DNA of 54,688 nucleotides from Treponemataceae bacterium (GTDB lineage Bacteria > Spirochaetota > Spirochaetia > Treponematales > Treponemataceae): assembly GCA_024680915.1 (NCBI GenBank), contig JAILBN010000075.1, positions 1 to 54,688 of the forward strand, written 5' to 3'. The position numbers and the translations under genes are program-made. Each line of letters opens with the position of its first letter. Position 1 is the stretch's first letter. The notes under the pieces are model-generated. The model was not told the DNA's origin and ran no database searches. It was given only the letters and a program-made list of their open reading frames with translations. Below, piece after piece: positions 16,593 to 26,694 of this stretch.

Positions 16593-18593
16593 TCACTCCC
16601 CCAGAAGGCTGAGAAAGGTCTTTTCATCAATAACGGGAATACCCAGCTGGGCTGCCTTCTTGTTTTTCGAGGACCCGGAAGTAGTATCATTCGTAACGAG
16701 ATAACTTAGGTCTTTGACCACAGAAGATTTTACGGAAGCTCCAAGGGCCTTTACTTTTGCCTCTGCCTGGCTGCGCTTCATAGTATAGAGCTCTCCTGTA
16801 AAACAAAAGGACTTTCCCGCAAGCAAACCTGAAAGGCCGGCAGCTTTTGTCAACTCTATGATCTGACCATCGATCAGCTTATGGATTTCCGGCAGATTTT
16901 CTTTTAAGCCGGCGACCAACGTATGAGCGGTTATCTCAGCGAACATATAGACGGAGGCTATATCTTCTTCCTTAGCGGCAAGGATTTTATCAAGGCTATC
17001 AAAACCTGCATCAATAAGCTTGTCTATCATAGTCTCACCTATGCCTTCAATATCAAGTCCTGCTATAAACTTTGAAAGGGACATCGTCCGGCTTTTCTCT
17101 ATGGAAGCCAGCACTTTCCTTGCTCCCAGGGAAACTTTATCTTTCTCGATACTGTCATCATTAAGAAAATATGGAGTAAGTTTTTCTTCTGTAAGGCTGT
17201 ATATATCACTGATTGATTTAAGATCCCCTGAATCGAACATATTTTTTATCAAGGTGCTGCCAAAATCCCTTATATCTATAACTGAAATCCATTTTTCCAG
17301 CTGGTGATGTATTCTTTTCGGACAGGCAGGATTAGGACAATAAAGTCTGGAACCTTCATTCTTTAGTTTTTCACCACAAGTTCCGCAGGTATCAGGAATG
17401 GCCACCTCTGTCAGAAGAGAATCCTCTTTACCTGAAAAAAGAGGCATATCAGCATAGCTTTCCGGAAGCTCCCCTTCCTTCTCCTGTATTACATACTCTA
17501 TTTTAGGAATTATCTCCCCTCTTTTAGTGACAACGACATGGCTGCCTATTTTCAGCCCTAAGCTCTTTATTGTATCCGGGTTAGCGAGGCTCGCCCTTGA
17601 GACTTTTGTCCCTGCGAGCTCTACTCTGTCGAATTCTGCGATAGGTGTATAGGTGACACCATTCTCGTTCCAAATGACCCTTCTTACGGTTGATACCGCT
17701 TCCTCAAGACTGAATTTGAAGGCAATCTGCTTGTCCGGCCTGTTGCGTCTGGCGTCCTCAAGATCTATTTCCTTGTTTTTTATTACAAGCCCGTCTATAT
17801 CATAATCAAGGGAGGATCTTTTTTCCATGACTTTAGCCCGGTATTCAATGACATCTTGTGCTGTCTTGCAGTATTCGACAGGAACTGTATTGAAACCTGA
17901 GGATGAAAGCCATTCCATTTTAGCAGCCTCATCATGAAAAGGATAAGGATGCCCCCCTGTCTCTGTAAAATAAGCATCGTAGCAGATGACTTCAAGATAC
18001 TCACTTCCCTCTCCGTTTTTTCTTTTCATAAGTCCGTTGGCCGCATTGCGACAATTTGCCTTATCGCTGAATAAAGTATCGTGGACTTTATGAGACATGA
18101 TAACCTCTCCTCGGACTCCTCCTGTGAATGGAAATGGCAGTCTCTCCACGACACCTTTCATTTTTCGGACGTTACGAGTTATATCATCGCCTATATGACC
18201 GTCGCCTCTGGTAACAGCCCTAGAGAAAATCCCGGATTGATATTGAAGCTCCAGACTTGCTCCATCCAGCTTATACTCCACAAGGTATTCATCGTAATCA
18301 TGTTTCTCAGCCCAGGACAAGAACTGAGCAGGATTCGCAGCTTTCTCCTGGCTTCCCATAGGAATAAGGTGCTCGGCTTTGTCGAAGCCATCTACTTCTT
18401 CTGAATCATCGGAAAGATCTGAACCTATTTTTTGCAGGATAGGATTCTCAGGATCAAGTATTTTGAGCTCATCCCAGAGAGAATCGAATTCTGCGTCAGA
18501 GATTTCTCCTTCCCCCTGATAATAAGACTTTTGATATTTTTTTATTTTACCCACAAGCTCATTTATGCGGGTTGAATCGGTGGCGTCTTTCAT
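16593..18593 (-). CDS. ligA: NAD-dependent DNA ligase
   Basis: Seals nicks using NAD. The 666-residue protein has the adenylation motif [10 protein letters not shown] (lysine nucleophile near 121), the RGDG and RGEV motifs, an OB fold, a four-cysteine zinc finger (CGTCGEKL...CPNPACP near 397-420), helix-hairpin-helix repeats and a C-terminal BRCT domain (590-665). Several adenylation positions vary from the common KLDGLA form but the lysine is present. The ATG lies 6 bases after a TATAAT box without any Shine-Dalgarno, which suggests a leaderless mRNA. It diverges from secA. Confidence 0.95.
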   Translation of the reverse strand: MKDATDSTRINELVGKIKKYQKSYYQGEGEISDAEFDSLWDELKILDPENPILQKIGSDLSDDSEEVDGFDKAEHLIPMGSQEKAANPAQFLSWAEKHDYDEYLVEYKLDGASLELQYQSGIFSRAVTRGDGHIGDDITRNVRKMKGVVERLPFPFTGGVRGEVIMSHKVHDTLFSDKANCRNAANGLMKRKNGEGSEYLEVICYDAYFTETGGHPYPFHDEAAKMEWLSSSGFNTVPVEYCKTAQDVIEYRAKVMEKRSSLDYDIDGLVIKNKEIDLEDARRNRPDKQIAFKFSLEEAVSTVRRVIWNENGVTYTPIAEFDRVELAGTKVSRASLANPDTIKSLGLKIGSHVVVTKRGEIIPKIEYVIQEKEGELPESYADMPLFSGKEDSLLTEVAIPDTCGTCGEKLKNEGSRLYCPNPACPKRIHHQLEKWISVIDIRDFGSTLIKNMFDSGDLKSISDIYSLTEEKLTPYFLNDDSIEKDKVSLGARKVLASIEKSRTMSLSKFIAGLDIEGIGETMIDKLIDAGFDSLDKILAAKEEDIASVYMFAEITAHTLVAGLKENLPEIHKLIDGQIIELTKAAGLSGLLAGKSFCFTGELYTMKRSQAEAKVKALGASVKSSVVKDLSYLVTNDTTSGSSKNKKAAQLGIPVIDEKTFLSLLGE

Positions 18594-18599
18594 ATCATG

Positions 18600-18608
18600 A
18601 TTATATCA
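18600..18608 (-). promoter_or_regulatory. Extended -10 promoter of ligA (leaderless)
   Basis: On the minus strand, TGA followed directly by the consensus TATAAT (18605-18600) forms an extended -10. A poor -35 (TTGTTT) lies 16 bases upstream. Only 6 bases separate the -10 from the ligA ATG at 18593, so transcription should start at or next to the A of ATG. Confidence 0.65.
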
Positions 18609-18641
18609 AAAACAAGAGGAAAAACAAAGCTGGTAATAAAC

Positions 18642-18670
18642 TTGAAAAAATAAATGATTATTATTACATT
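18642..18670 (+). promoter_or_regulatory. Putative promoter of secA
   Basis: TTGAAA at 18642-18647 and TACATT at 18665-18670 with a 17-base spacer. The secA ATG at 18677 follows after 6 bases and has no Shine-Dalgarno. The -10 is only a partial match (4 of 6), so this is tentative on its own, but it shares its geometry with other promoters in the window. Confidence 0.45.
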
Positions 18671-18676
18671 GTAGAT

Positions 18677-21454
18677 ATGTTAGATTCTATAATGACCTTG
18701 ATTTTCGGTTCAAAACATGACCGTGATTTAAAAAAACTGCTCCCCATACTAGAGCAAGTAAACGCAGAAGAAGCATGGGCTTCCTCACTTTCAAAAGAAG
18801 AGTTTCTAGAGCAGACGAACAAATTCAAAGCCGACATTTCTTCATGTGAAAAAGAACAAGTGCCCGCCTTACTTGATAAAATACTACCCAAAGCATATGC
18901 AATGGCCAGAGAAGCCGCAAAAAGGACAATAGGAGAACGACCTTTCGACTCGCAGATTCTTGGTTCAATCGTCCTCCATCAGGGGAAAATTGCCGAATTA
19001 AAAACAGGTGAAGGAAAAACCCTTATGACGGTTGCTCCGGCCTATCTGAATGCGCTTACAGGGGACGGAGTTCATGTCATAACAGTAAACGATTATCTTG
19101 CGGAAAGAAATGCTGTCTGGATGGGGCCGATATATGATTACCTTGGAGTATCCGTAGGAATAATAAAGGCGAACATGGACAATGCGGCAAGAAAGATCGC
19201 TTATGACCGTGATATAACATATGGTACAAACAATGAATTCGGTTTTGACTACCTGCGCGATAACATGCAGATTGCCCTTGCTCAGAAAGTGCAGAGAGGT
19301 TTCCCCTTCTGTATCATTGACGAGATAGACTCCATCCTTATTGATGAGGCAAGGACCCCGCTTATTATCTCCGGACAGGGTGAGGATGATACAGCCAAGT
19401 TCTATGAAGTTGACAAGCTTATCGGACAACTTGAGGAAGTCCAGAAAAAGCCCGGAACCGATGATTATCCTGATGAAGTACAGGGCGAAGAAGTTATCGG
19501 TGACTACAAGATAGACGAGAAAGGAAAACGTGTTTCTTTCACCGACGCTGGAATGCTTAAAATAGAATCGATTCTTCAAAAGAAGAATATGATTACAGGC
19601 AGTCTCTTCAACCCAGACAACTTTGAGTACGTTCACTATTTTACCCAGGCGGTACGAGCTCATTCCCTCTACAAAAATGATGTCGATTATGTCGTAAAGG
19701 ACAATCACGTTCAGATAGTTGACGAATTCACAGGACGTATTCTTGAAGGCCGCCGTTACGGAGATGGACTGCATCAGGCGATAGAAGCGAAAGAACATAT
19801 CAGAATCGCACAAAGAAACAGGACACTCGCCACTATAACATTCCAGAACTTCTTCCGTATGTACGCAAAACTCTCAGGAATGACCGGTACAGCGGAAACG
19901 GAAGCCATCGAGTTCAACAAGATCTATGAGCTTGATGTGGTGGTGATTCCCACCCACAAGCCTGTTGCCAGGATCGATGAGAATGATGAGGTTTATCTGA
20001 ATGAGAATGACAAGTGGGAAGCAATAGCAAAAGAAATTCAAGCAGCCCATTCTAAAGGTCAGCCCGTTCTTGTAGGAACCGTCTCAATTGAGAAATCAGA
20101 GCATCTTTCTGGCCTTCTTACAAAAAAAGGTCTCATCCATGAAGTTCTTAACGCAAAGAACCATGCCAGGGAAGCTCTTATCATTGCCGAAGCTGGTGCT
20201 AAGGGTGCTATTACCATAGCGACCAACATGGCTGGACGTGGTACTGATATAAAGCTGGGAGGTAACCCAGAATTTCGCGCCCAAAAACGAGCTGGCACCA
20301 ATGCCACTCCGGAACAATATGCAGAAGCTCTAAAATTAGAGAAAGAGAAATGGCAGAAGGAATATGAAGAGGTAAAGAACTGCGGAGGTCTTTATGTAAT
20401 AGGCTCAGAAAGACATGAGAGCCGTCGTATTGATAACCAGCTCAGAGGACGTTCTGGACGCCAGGGTGATCCTGGACGCAGCAAGTTCTTTATTTCCATG
20501 GATGATGACCTTATGCGCCTTTTTGGCGGTGACCGCATGAAAATGATGATGTCCAGAATCGGTATGACAGGTGGCGAACCTATTTACCATCCTTGGCTTA
20601 CGAAAGGCATAGAGAATGCCCAGACCAAGGTTGAGGAACGAAACTTCGAAATACGAAAGAGGCTTCTTGAGTACGACGATGTTCTTAATGATCATAGGAA
20701 CTCCATATATGAACAAAGGGATGAGATTCTTTCAGATGAGAATCTTTCTGAGCGCGTTCTTAAAAATGCGAAAGTTGAAGTAGAGAATCTTCTTTCTGAT
20801 TTCAACGAGAAAGGGCACAAGAACACTGCTCAGGCTGTACAGGCTCTATCTGATGAGCTGAAACGCATTTTCTCCATGCAGTTCGATATAAGCGACCTGA
20901 CAGAAAAGAACACAGACGCCATAAAAGAGCGTATTTATGCAGCCCTACAGAACGACATAACTGAAAAAGAAACCCTTGTCTCAAAAGAGCGCCTGAATAT
21001 GTTCATCCGTTTCCAGTATATTCAGGAAATCGACAAAAAATGGCTGGATCATCTTGAGACGCTTGAAAGCCTCAGGGAGGCAGTACATCTCAGATCATAC
21101 GGATCAAAAAATCCTCTCACAGAGTACAAAATCGATGGCTTTAATATTTTCTATGATATGCTCGACGAAATAAGGACTTCAATAGTATCCAGAGTATTCC
21201 GGGTGAAAGTACAAACCGCTGAGGATGCAAAGATAACAAGACAGCACGGGGTTATAAGGAGTATGAATGCCCAGCATAATGCCATGCATTCCTTTGACGC
21301 CAACGCATCCCGTGCCGCTGCAGACAAAGGTCCAATGGCATCTAGGAGACAGGGAGAAAGCGTCACAGTTGTACGCACCACACCGAAAATCGGAAGAAAT
21401 GATCCTTGCCCCTGCGGAAGCGGCAAGAAATACAAAAATTGCTGCGGAAGATAA
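18677..21454 (+). CDS. secA: Preprotein translocase ATPase SecA
   Basis: The motor that drives unfolded preproteins through SecYEG. Family starts align with [20 protein letters not shown], so I place the start at the ATG at 18677; the open frame runs upstream to 18572 but those 35 codons overlap ligA and look non-coding. Walker A KTGEGKT, DEID in motif II, the preprotein cross-linking domain, [10 protein letters not shown] and the [13 protein letters not shown] motif are all present, and the C terminus carries the zinc-binding SEC-C motif ([16 protein letters not shown]) used for SecB or ribosome contact. Length is 925 residues. Confidence 0.97.
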   Translation: MLDSIMTLIFGSKHDRDLKKLLPILEQVNAEEAWASSLSKEEFLEQTNKFKADISSCEKEQVPALLDKILPKAYAMAREAAKRTIGERPFDSQILGSIVLHQGKIAELKTGEGKTLMTVAPAYLNALTGDGVHVITVNDYLAERNAVWMGPIYDYLGVSVGIIKANMDNAARKIAYDRDITYGTNNEFGFDYLRDNMQIALAQKVQRGFPFCIIDEIDSILIDEARTPLIISGQGEDDTAKFYEVDKLIGQLEEVQKKPGTDDYPDEVQGEEVIGDYKIDEKGKRVSFTDAGMLKIESILQKKNMITGSLFNPDNFEYVHYFTQAVRAHSLYKNDVDYVVKDNHVQIVDEFTGRILEGRRYGDGLHQAIEAKEHIRIAQRNRTLATITFQNFFRMYAKLSGMTGTAETEAIEFNKIYELDVVVIPTHKPVARIDENDEVYLNENDKWEAIAKEIQAAHSKGQPVLVGTVSIEKSEHLSGLLTKKGLIHEVLNAKNHAREALIIAEAGAKGAITIATNMAGRGTDIKLGGNPEFRAQKRAGTNATPEQYAEALKLEKEKWQKEYEEVKNCGGLYVIGSERHESRRIDNQLRGRSGRQGDPGRSKFFISMDDDLMRLFGGDRMKMMMSRIGMTGGEPIYHPWLTKGIENAQTKVEERNFEIRKRLLEYDDVLNDHRNSIYEQRDEILSDENLSERVLKNAKVEVENLLSDFNEKGHKNTAQAVQALSDELKRIFSMQFDISDLTEKNTDAIKERIYAALQNDITEKETLVSKERLNMFIRFQYIQEIDKKWLDHLETLESLREAVHLRSYGSKNPLTEYKIDGFNIFYDMLDEIRTSIVSRVFRVKVQTAEDAKITRQHGVIRSMNAQHNAMHSFDANASRAAADKGPMASRRQGESVTVVRTTPKIGRNDPCPCGSGKKYKNCCGR

Positions 21455-21460
21455 TAAAGT

Positions 21461-21482
21461 GCCGTCCAGTGCGACGGACGGC
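21461..21482 (+). terminator. GC-rich hairpin after secA
   Basis: GCCGTCC at 21461-21467 and GGACGGC at 21476-21482 form a perfect 7-bp stem with an 8-base loop, beginning 6 bases after the secA stop. It has no T-run on the plus strand and may protect the transcript end or assist the second hairpin. Confidence 0.5.
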
Positions 21483-21506
21483 AAAACATTACAATCCCCA
21501 AGTGAC

Positions 21507-21545
21507 AAAAAAAAGCTGTCCGAACGAATCGGACAGCTTTTTTTT
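21507..21545. terminator. Bidirectional terminator between secA and the sugar ABC operon
   Basis: A 10-bp perfect stem (AGCTGTCCGA at 21514-21523 with TCGGACAGCT at 21529-21538) is flanked by a run of A on the left and T on the right, giving a U-tract on both strands. It fits termination of secA from the left and of gguB from the right. Confidence 0.93.
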
Positions 21546-21570
21546 CGGCATAAGCCGGTTTCAAATCTGA

Positions 21571-22746
21571 CTATTTGGAGCTTTTCTTCTGTTTTGAAAG
21601 AACGTCGAAGATAACAGCTGCAAGAAGAACAAGTCCCTTTACAGCCCTCTGCCAGTTCATATCAACACCAAGAATGGACATACCATTGTTCAGAACACCC
21701 ATGAACAAAGCACCGATAACAGCACCTGTTACAGTACCGACTCCACCATAAGCGGAAGCACCACCGATAAAGCAGGAAGCGATAGCATCCATTTCGTAGT
21801 TCTGACCGGCTGTAGGCTGGGCTGAGTTAAGACGGGCAACAGAAACAAGAGCTGCGATTGCTGCGATAAAGCCCATGTTTGTGTAGGCGAAGAACATAAC
21901 GTTATCAGTATTGACACCAGAAAGCTTTGCAGCCTTTGCGTTACCACCTATTGCATAAAGGTAGCGTCCAGGAACAGTGTTCTGTGTGAAATATCCGTAT
22001 GCAGCAACGATAACTGCCAGCAGGATAAGTATTACAGGGAGACCACGGTCACGAGCCAGGAACTGACCGACCACAAGAATGACCACACAAAGTACGATGA
22101 TCTTGATAATGAAAGATACTGTCGGAGAAACTTTGTAGCCTTTTCTTGCTTTCTTGGCACGGCTTAATACTTCTGCAATAACAAAAACTATACAGCATAT
22201 GACAGCGATAATCATTGTTCCTATTGAGAAGCCATCAGCACTTCTGAAAAGATAACTCTCGAAAAGGTTGTTGTAAGCTGCCGGGAAAGGGGCTATAGGC
22301 TTACCATCAAGAATGATAGTAGCGACACCACGCCAGAGAAGCATACCGGCAAGAGTCGTGATAAAGGGAGGAATGTGCAGGTAAGCGATGAAAAAGCCAT
22401 GGAAGGCACCTATCAAAAGACCACAGATGATACAGAGAATAATCGCAGGAGCAATCGGCATAGACATGTTCTTGATAAGAACACCAGCCAAAGCACCAAC
22501 AAGAGCGACAACAGAACCTACTGAAAGGTCGATGTTACCACCAGTCAAAATACAGAGCAGCATACCTGTCGCAAGAATAACGACGTATGAGTTCTGACGG
22601 ATAATGTTCGTAATATTAGCCGGTAAGAAAAGTGACCCCTTTCCAAACGACTGTATCAATACTTCGAACAGAATCATTACACCTAACAAGATAAAAATCA
22701 TGGTATTATCTTTTAGTGTTTTTCTTATATTCAGTTTTTCGGCCAT
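21571..22746 (-). CDS. gguB: Multiple-monosaccharide ABC transporter permease (GguB/MmsB type)
   Basis: The membrane subunit of a CUT2-family sugar importer. The 391-residue protein has about ten hydrophobic segments and the signature ILTGGNIDLSVGSVVALVGA (near 65-84) of the ribose/xylose/ChvE permeases. An insertion of about 70 residues (near 165-230) with extra membrane segments marks the GguB subtype. It forms the channel with GguA at the inner membrane and receives sugar from ChvE. It lies 11 bases after gguA and ends just before the two-way terminator. The exact sugar is unknown; relatives take arabinose, galactose, glucose or xylose. Confidence 0.9.
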   Translation of the reverse strand: MAEKLNIRKTLKDNTMIFILLGVMILFEVLIQSFGKGSLFLPANITNIIRQNSYVVILATGMLLCILTGGNIDLSVGSVVALVGALAGVLIKNMSMPIAPAIILCIICGLLIGAFHGFFIAYLHIPPFITTLAGMLLWRGVATIILDGKPIAPFPAAYNNLFESYLFRSADGFSIGTMIIAVICCIVFVIAEVLSRAKKARKGYKVSPTVSFIIKIIVLCVVILVVGQFLARDRGLPVILILLAVIVAAYGYFTQNTVPGRYLYAIGGNAKAAKLSGVNTDNVMFFAYTNMGFIAAIAALVSVARLNSAQPTAGQNYEMDAIASCFIGGASAYGGVGTVTGAVIGALFMGVLNNGMSILGVDMNWQRAVKGLVLLAAVIFDVLSKQKKSSK

Positions 22747-22757
22747 CTGAATCTCCT

Positions 22758-24287
22758 TTATTTACTTGAATTAATAATACAGGTCATGATTTTTTCCTGA
22801 GTGGCTTCTTTTCCGTCCATCTCAGCAATCATCCGGCCTTCATTCATAACATAAATACGATCACACATTCCCAAAAGCTCAGGCATTTCAGAAGAAATCA
22901 TTATCACAGATTTTCCTTCTGCCACCATCTTGTTTATGATGCAGTAAATCTCGTATTTAGCACCGACATCGATTCCTCTCGTTGGTTCATCAAGGATAAG
23001 GATATCCGGTTCAGCATAAAGCCATTTACCAAGAAGAACCTTCTGCATGTTTCCACCAGAAAGGTTTCCCACATCCTCATCGACAGAATAGCACTTTGTA
23101 TGCATATCCTTTGCCATTGCCTGAGAATCTGCCCTTTCCTTGTCAAAGTCGATTATAAAATTCTTTGAAACCTTGTCGATTTTAGCAGCTGTAGTATTCT
23201 TGCTTATGGATTCAGACAGGATAAGTCCGTTACCTTTACGATCCTCCGTAACATAAGCAATCTTATTCTTGATAGCGGACTTAACATTAGGGAATGAGAC
23301 TTCCTTTCCGTTCAAGAACAACTTACCTTGTATGTTAGCACCATAGGAATGTCCGAATATACTCATAGACAACTCTGTTCGGCCCGCACCCATAAGACCG
23401 GAAATACCAAGAACCTCACCTTTTCTAAGGTTGAAGTTGATATTATCGCATACTTTTATACCATCGAAAACAGGATGATCGACGCACCAATCCTTTACCT
23501 CGAAGCATATCTCACCTACATGAGATTCTCTCTTTGGGAAACGATCAGTTATACTGCGTCCTACCATTGCAGAGATGATGGTATCTTCCGTAAAGCTGTC
23601 TTTCTTTTTGTCCAGTGTCGTGATAACGGAACCATCACGTATGACGGTGATTTTATCCGCTACATAAGAAAGCTCATTGAGCTTATGTGAAATGATAATG
23701 GAAGTCATGCCCTTTTTCTTGAATTCAAGAAGAAGATCAAGAAGATGCCTTGACTCTGTATCATTAAGAGAAGCTGTCGGTTCATCAAGAATAAGCAAGC
23801 GTACATTTTTTCCAAGAGCCTTTGCAATCTCAACAAGCTGCTGCTTTCCGACACCGATATCTTTTATAAGTGTCTTTGATGATTCTTTAAGACCGACCAT
23901 GTTCAAAAGAGCATCTGCTTTTGTATATGTCTCAGCCCAGTTTATCTTTGCCTTGGAACCGCGCTCATTACCCAGGAACATATTCTCGCCTATAGAAAGG
24001 AGAGGAACAAGTGCAAGCTCCTGATGAATAATTACAATACCTTTTTCTTCACTGTCTCTTATTTTTTGAAATTTACAAATATTACCGTCATAGATAATTT
24101 CACCGGAGTATGAACCATAGGGATAAATACCACTAAGGACATTCATCAGAGTTGATTTTCCGGCACCATTCTCACCACAAAGAGCGTGAATCTCACCTTC
24201 CTCAACCTGAAGGTTTACATTATCAAGAGCTTTTACACCAGGAAAAAGCTTGGTAATATTTTTCATTTCCAATAATGTTTTAGCCAT
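22758..24287 (-). CDS. gguA: Multiple-monosaccharide ABC transporter ATPase (GguA/MmsA type)
   Basis: A double ATPase powering sugar import. Two ABC domains: the first has Walker A GENGAGKST (near 38-46), signature and LLILDEPTAS; the second carries GLMGAGRTELSMS in place of a classic P-loop, a common CUT2 feature, plus LSGGNMQKVLLGKWL and LILDEPTRGIDVGAK. The start is the ATG at 24287, because the upstream ATG at 24299 is part of the GGAGG ribosome site. A hairpin terminator lies between chvE and this gene, so it should be transcribed at a lower level than the binding protein. Confidence 0.93.
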   Translation of the reverse strand: MAKTLLEMKNITKLFPGVKALDNVNLQVEEGEIHALCGENGAGKSTLMNVLSGIYPYGSYSGEIIYDGNICKFQKIRDSEEKGIVIIHQELALVPLLSIGENMFLGNERGSKAKINWAETYTKADALLNMVGLKESSKTLIKDIGVGKQQLVEIAKALGKNVRLLILDEPTASLNDTESRHLLDLLLEFKKKGMTSIIISHKLNELSYVADKITVIRDGSVITTLDKKKDSFTEDTIISAMVGRSITDRFPKRESHVGEICFEVKDWCVDHPVFDGIKVCDNINFNLRKGEVLGISGLMGAGRTELSMSIFGHSYGANIQGKLFLNGKEVSFPNVKSAIKNKIAYVTEDRKGNGLILSESISKNTTAAKIDKVSKNFIIDFDKERADSQAMAKDMHTKCYSVDEDVGNLSGGNMQKVLLGKWLYAEPDILILDEPTRGIDVGAKYEIYCIINKMVAEGKSVIMISSEMPELLGMCDRIYVMNEGRMIAEMDGKEATQEKIMTCIINSSK

Positions 24288-24301
24288 TGGAACCTCCATA
24301 T

Positions 24302-24334
24302 AAAAAAGGGCTGTCCCTTAGGAGAGACAACCCT
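24302..24334 (-). terminator. Partial terminator/attenuator between chvE and gguA
   Basis: On the minus strand, AGGGTTGTC (24334-24326) pairs with GACAGCCCT (24315-24307), one G-U pair, followed by a U run. Its place inside the operon suits excess production of the binding protein over the membrane complex. Confidence 0.8.
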
Positions 24335-24354
24335 TTCCGTTCAGTTAAATCGGA

Positions 24355-25434
24355 CTATTTAAGCTGAGCTTCTGTGTAGTAACCAGAATCGATAAGAAGT
24401 GATTTGTAGTTGTTTATATCACCATAAACTGGCTCACAGAGGTATGAAGGTACAACGAATACACCATTGTTGTATGTTGTCGTATCGTTTACAGGAGGAT
24501 TAGATCCCTTCATGATAGCGTCAACCATCTCAACAACCTTAGCAGCAAGTGTACGTGTATCTTTGAAGATAGACATAGCCTGTGTTCCAGCGATCATGTT
24601 CTTAACAGCTACGATATCACAGTCCTGACCTGTGATGAGTGGGAAGTTGCTTGCATCGTATCCTGCGCCGAGAAGAGCGTTTGTGATACCATTAGCACAT
24701 GAGTCGTTTGATGAGTAAACTGCATCAAGTTTCTTTCCGTTAGGACCATAACCATTAGATGTGATGAGGTTCTCCATACGCATCTGAGCATTCTCTGTTG
24801 ACCAGTTGAGTGTAGCACACTGAGCTTTCTCTGTCTGTCCTGATGGAACTACGATAACACCTTTCTCGATGTAAGGAGTAAGAACTTCCATAGCACCACC
24901 GAAGAAGAAGTTGATGTTGTTGTCACCTGGGTCACCTGTGAAGAGCTCCATGTAAACAGGATCTGAAGCTGTGCGGTTCTTAAGGTTGAGTTTGTCCTCA
25001 AGATATGTTCCCTGGAATGTACCTACTTTCCAGTTATCGAATGTTGCATAGTATGATACAGCGTCTGTATCCATGATAAGGCGGTCATAAGCGATAACTT
25101 TGATGTTCTTTGCTTTTGCATCAGCAAGAACGTTAGAAAGTGAAGAACCATCGATAGAAGCAATAACAAGAACCTTGCATCCACCAGTAATCATGTTCTC
25201 AACCTGATTGATCTGTGTAGCGATATCATTCTGTGCATACTGAAGATCTACTGTATAACCAGCTTTCTCAAGCTGTGCCTTCATGTTTGCGCCATCCTGA
25301 TTCCAGCGCTGAAGGTCCTGTGTAGGCATTGAAACACCAACTTTGTTAGATGATGCTGCTTCTTTTTTTCCGCCTGCGAAAATCATTGCTGTAGCAAGCA
25401 GAAGAACCAAAAGAATACTGACGATTTTTTTCAT
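24355..25434 (-). CDS. chvE: ChvE-type multiple-monosaccharide binding protein
   Basis: A periplasmic sugar-binding protein of the XylF/ChvE type that delivers monosaccharide to GguAB. The start is the ATG at 25434, with GAGGAGG as a strong ribosome site; an upstream frame to 25476 is not used. The signal peptide (MKKIVSILL...MIFAGGKKEA) lacks a lipobox cysteine, a form often seen in Treponema binding proteins, so the mature protein may be soluble. Hallmarks are MPTQDLQRWNQDG, IASIDGSS and AYDRLIMDTD, which hold the sugar-contacting residues of the family. It has its own promoter with an overlapping palindrome. Confidence 0.94.
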   Translation of the reverse strand: MKKIVSILLVLLLATAMIFAGGKKEAASSNKVGVSMPTQDLQRWNQDGANMKAQLEKAGYTVDLQYAQNDIATQINQVENMITGGCKVLVIASIDGSSLSNVLADAKAKNIKVIAYDRLIMDTDAVSYYATFDNWKVGTFQGTYLEDKLNLKNRTASDPVYMELFTGDPGDNNINFFFGGAMEVLTPYIEKGVIVVPSGQTEKAQCATLNWSTENAQMRMENLITSNGYGPNGKKLDAVYSSNDSCANGITNALLGAGYDASNFPLITGQDCDIVAVKNMIAGTQAMSIFKDTRTLAAKVVEMVDAIMKGSNPPVNDTTTYNNGVFVVPSYLCEPVYGDINNYKSLLIDSGYYTEAQLK

Positions 25435-25453
25435 AAAAATCCTCCTCTTAATA

Positions 25454-25482
25454 TATGTACTTTTTATTAAGTACATTGTCAG
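25454..25482 (-). promoter_or_regulatory. chvE promoter with palindromic operator in the spacer
   Basis: On the minus strand, CTGACA (25482-25477), a 17-base spacer and TACATA (25459-25454). A perfect 8-bp inverted repeat, ATGTACTT and AAGTACAT with a 6-base loop (25455-25476), fills the spacer and touches the -10, so a protein bound there would contact or block polymerase. The neighbouring AraC-type regulator is one candidate binder, although such proteins more often use direct repeats. Confidence 0.55.
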
Positions 25483-25581
25483 TCTACAGGAAAAATCTTA
25501 CGAAAAATTTCTGTTTTTCTGTAAATTCTTGTTTTTTTAAGTAAAAAATCCCTTCTTTTTTAATAAAAATCTGAAATGGTA

Positions 25582-25612
25582 CTAGAAAAAATTGATACCA
25601 ATTTTTTTCTAG
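25582..25612. repeat. AT-rich inverted repeat between the sensor lipoprotein and chvE
   Basis: CTAGAAAAAATTG and CAATTTTTTTCTAG form 13-bp arms with one bulged base around a 4-base loop, starting 4 bases after the stop of the sensor lipoprotein gene. It may end the regulatory transcript before the transport genes, or act as an operator. Confidence 0.5.
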
Positions 25613-25616
25613 CAGG

Positions 25617-26666
25617 TCAGTTTCTATAGACTTCACCGTAGGTATGGAATCCGGATTCTATGACGACGCTGTCCATGTTGTTTTTATCTACTGCCACTGG
25701 ATATAGCATTATAGAAGGAATAGAGGCAAAACCATTATCAATGTTGTTCGTTATTTCAGGAAGATCCTCCACAGATTTTCCTGCGGCAAGCTCACAAGCG
25801 ATCCTGGCAGAAAGATGAGCCAACTCCGTTATTGGTTTGTAAACAGTAAAGGTTTGTCTTCCTGAGACAATATGCTGGCAATTGAGGATATCCGCATCCT
25901 GGCCTACTATATTTATCTTCCTGTCAGGACAATTTTCTGACACAGCCTGTATGATGCTGTTCGCGACTGCATCATTACCGCATATGACGGACGTAGGAAT
26001 CTCCCCTTCCTTGAGGAGACGGGACATCTCGTTATATGACAAATCATAATTCCAGCCGTCCGTATAATAAATATAAGATATATTAACATCAGAACCGTCA
26101 ATTACCTTCTCCACTCCGGAACGAATCATCGCCATGTTATTGTCTTCCTGAGGTCCATAGATGCAGAACCAGCTCCCGTTCGGATCTATACTCAAAAGCC
26201 CGGAGGCCATAAGCTCCCCTACTTTCTCTGAATCCACAGTCACATAAAGGCTGATATCAGCATCCATTATAAGTCTGTCGTAAGAAATTACCGGTATGCC
26301 ACGACTACGGGCACTCTTTATCACATCAGTCAAGGAATCAGCTTTTTTTGCCACTATCACGATCACATCCACATTCTTATCTATCAAGTACTGAATCTGC
26401 CGGATCTGCTCCTCTATGCTGTTTCCGGCATTCTGTACAATAACATTCGTATTTTTTTCTTTTGCTGTATTCATGAAAACATCGCAGTCCCGGCGCCATC
26501 TTTCAATCGCAAGAGTGTCTATAGAAAAACCTATGGTATATTGAGATTTATCGTTCTCTTTTACACTGAATTCCTTTTTCGGCTCAGATTTCTTGTTTGT
26601 ACAAGAGAATAAAAGCAAAGAAAAAAAGATAAGTCCTAAAGCAATCCTTTTTACATAACTCCTCAT
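25617..26666 (-). CDS. Sugar-binding lipoprotein of the XylF/ChvE type, probable co-sensor
   Basis: A second periplasmic binding protein, anchored as a lipoprotein: a hydrophobic signal then LLLFSCTNKKSE with a cysteine at the expected lipobox place (near residue 22). The ligand domain keeps IGFSIDTLAIERWRRDC and SYDRLIMDAD, parallel to the same motifs of ChvE, so it likely binds a related sugar. The start is the ATG at 26666 with GGAGG just upstream; the ATG at 26678 is part of that site. It sits directly after the response regulator gene rather than with the permease, suggesting that it reports sugar to the kinase rather than feeding the importer. That role is inference. Confidence 0.82.
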   Translation of the reverse strand: MRSYVKRIALGLIFFSLLLFSCTNKKSEPKKEFSVKENDKSQYTIGFSIDTLAIERWRRDCDVFMNTAKEKNTNVIVQNAGNSIEEQIRQIQYLIDKNVDVIVIVAKKADSLTDVIKSARSRGIPVISYDRLIMDADISLYVTVDSEKVGELMASGLLSIDPNGSWFCIYGPQEDNNMAMIRSGVEKVIDGSDVNISYIYYTDGWNYDLSYNEMSRLLKEGEIPTSVICGNDAVANSIIQAVSENCPDRKINIVGQDADILNCQHIVSGRQTFTVYKPITELAHLSARIACELAAGKSVEDLPEITNNIDNGFASIPSIMLYPVAVDKNNMDSVVIESGFHTYGEVYRN

Positions 26667-26694
26667 ACTTTCCTCCATAAGTTTTCGTATCCTG

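Noticed and set aside
18998-19813. A 271-residue minus-strand frame opposite secA
   Set aside because: Antisense shadow; low-complexity Val/Ile/Tyr-rich composition typical of reverse reading of a conserved gene.
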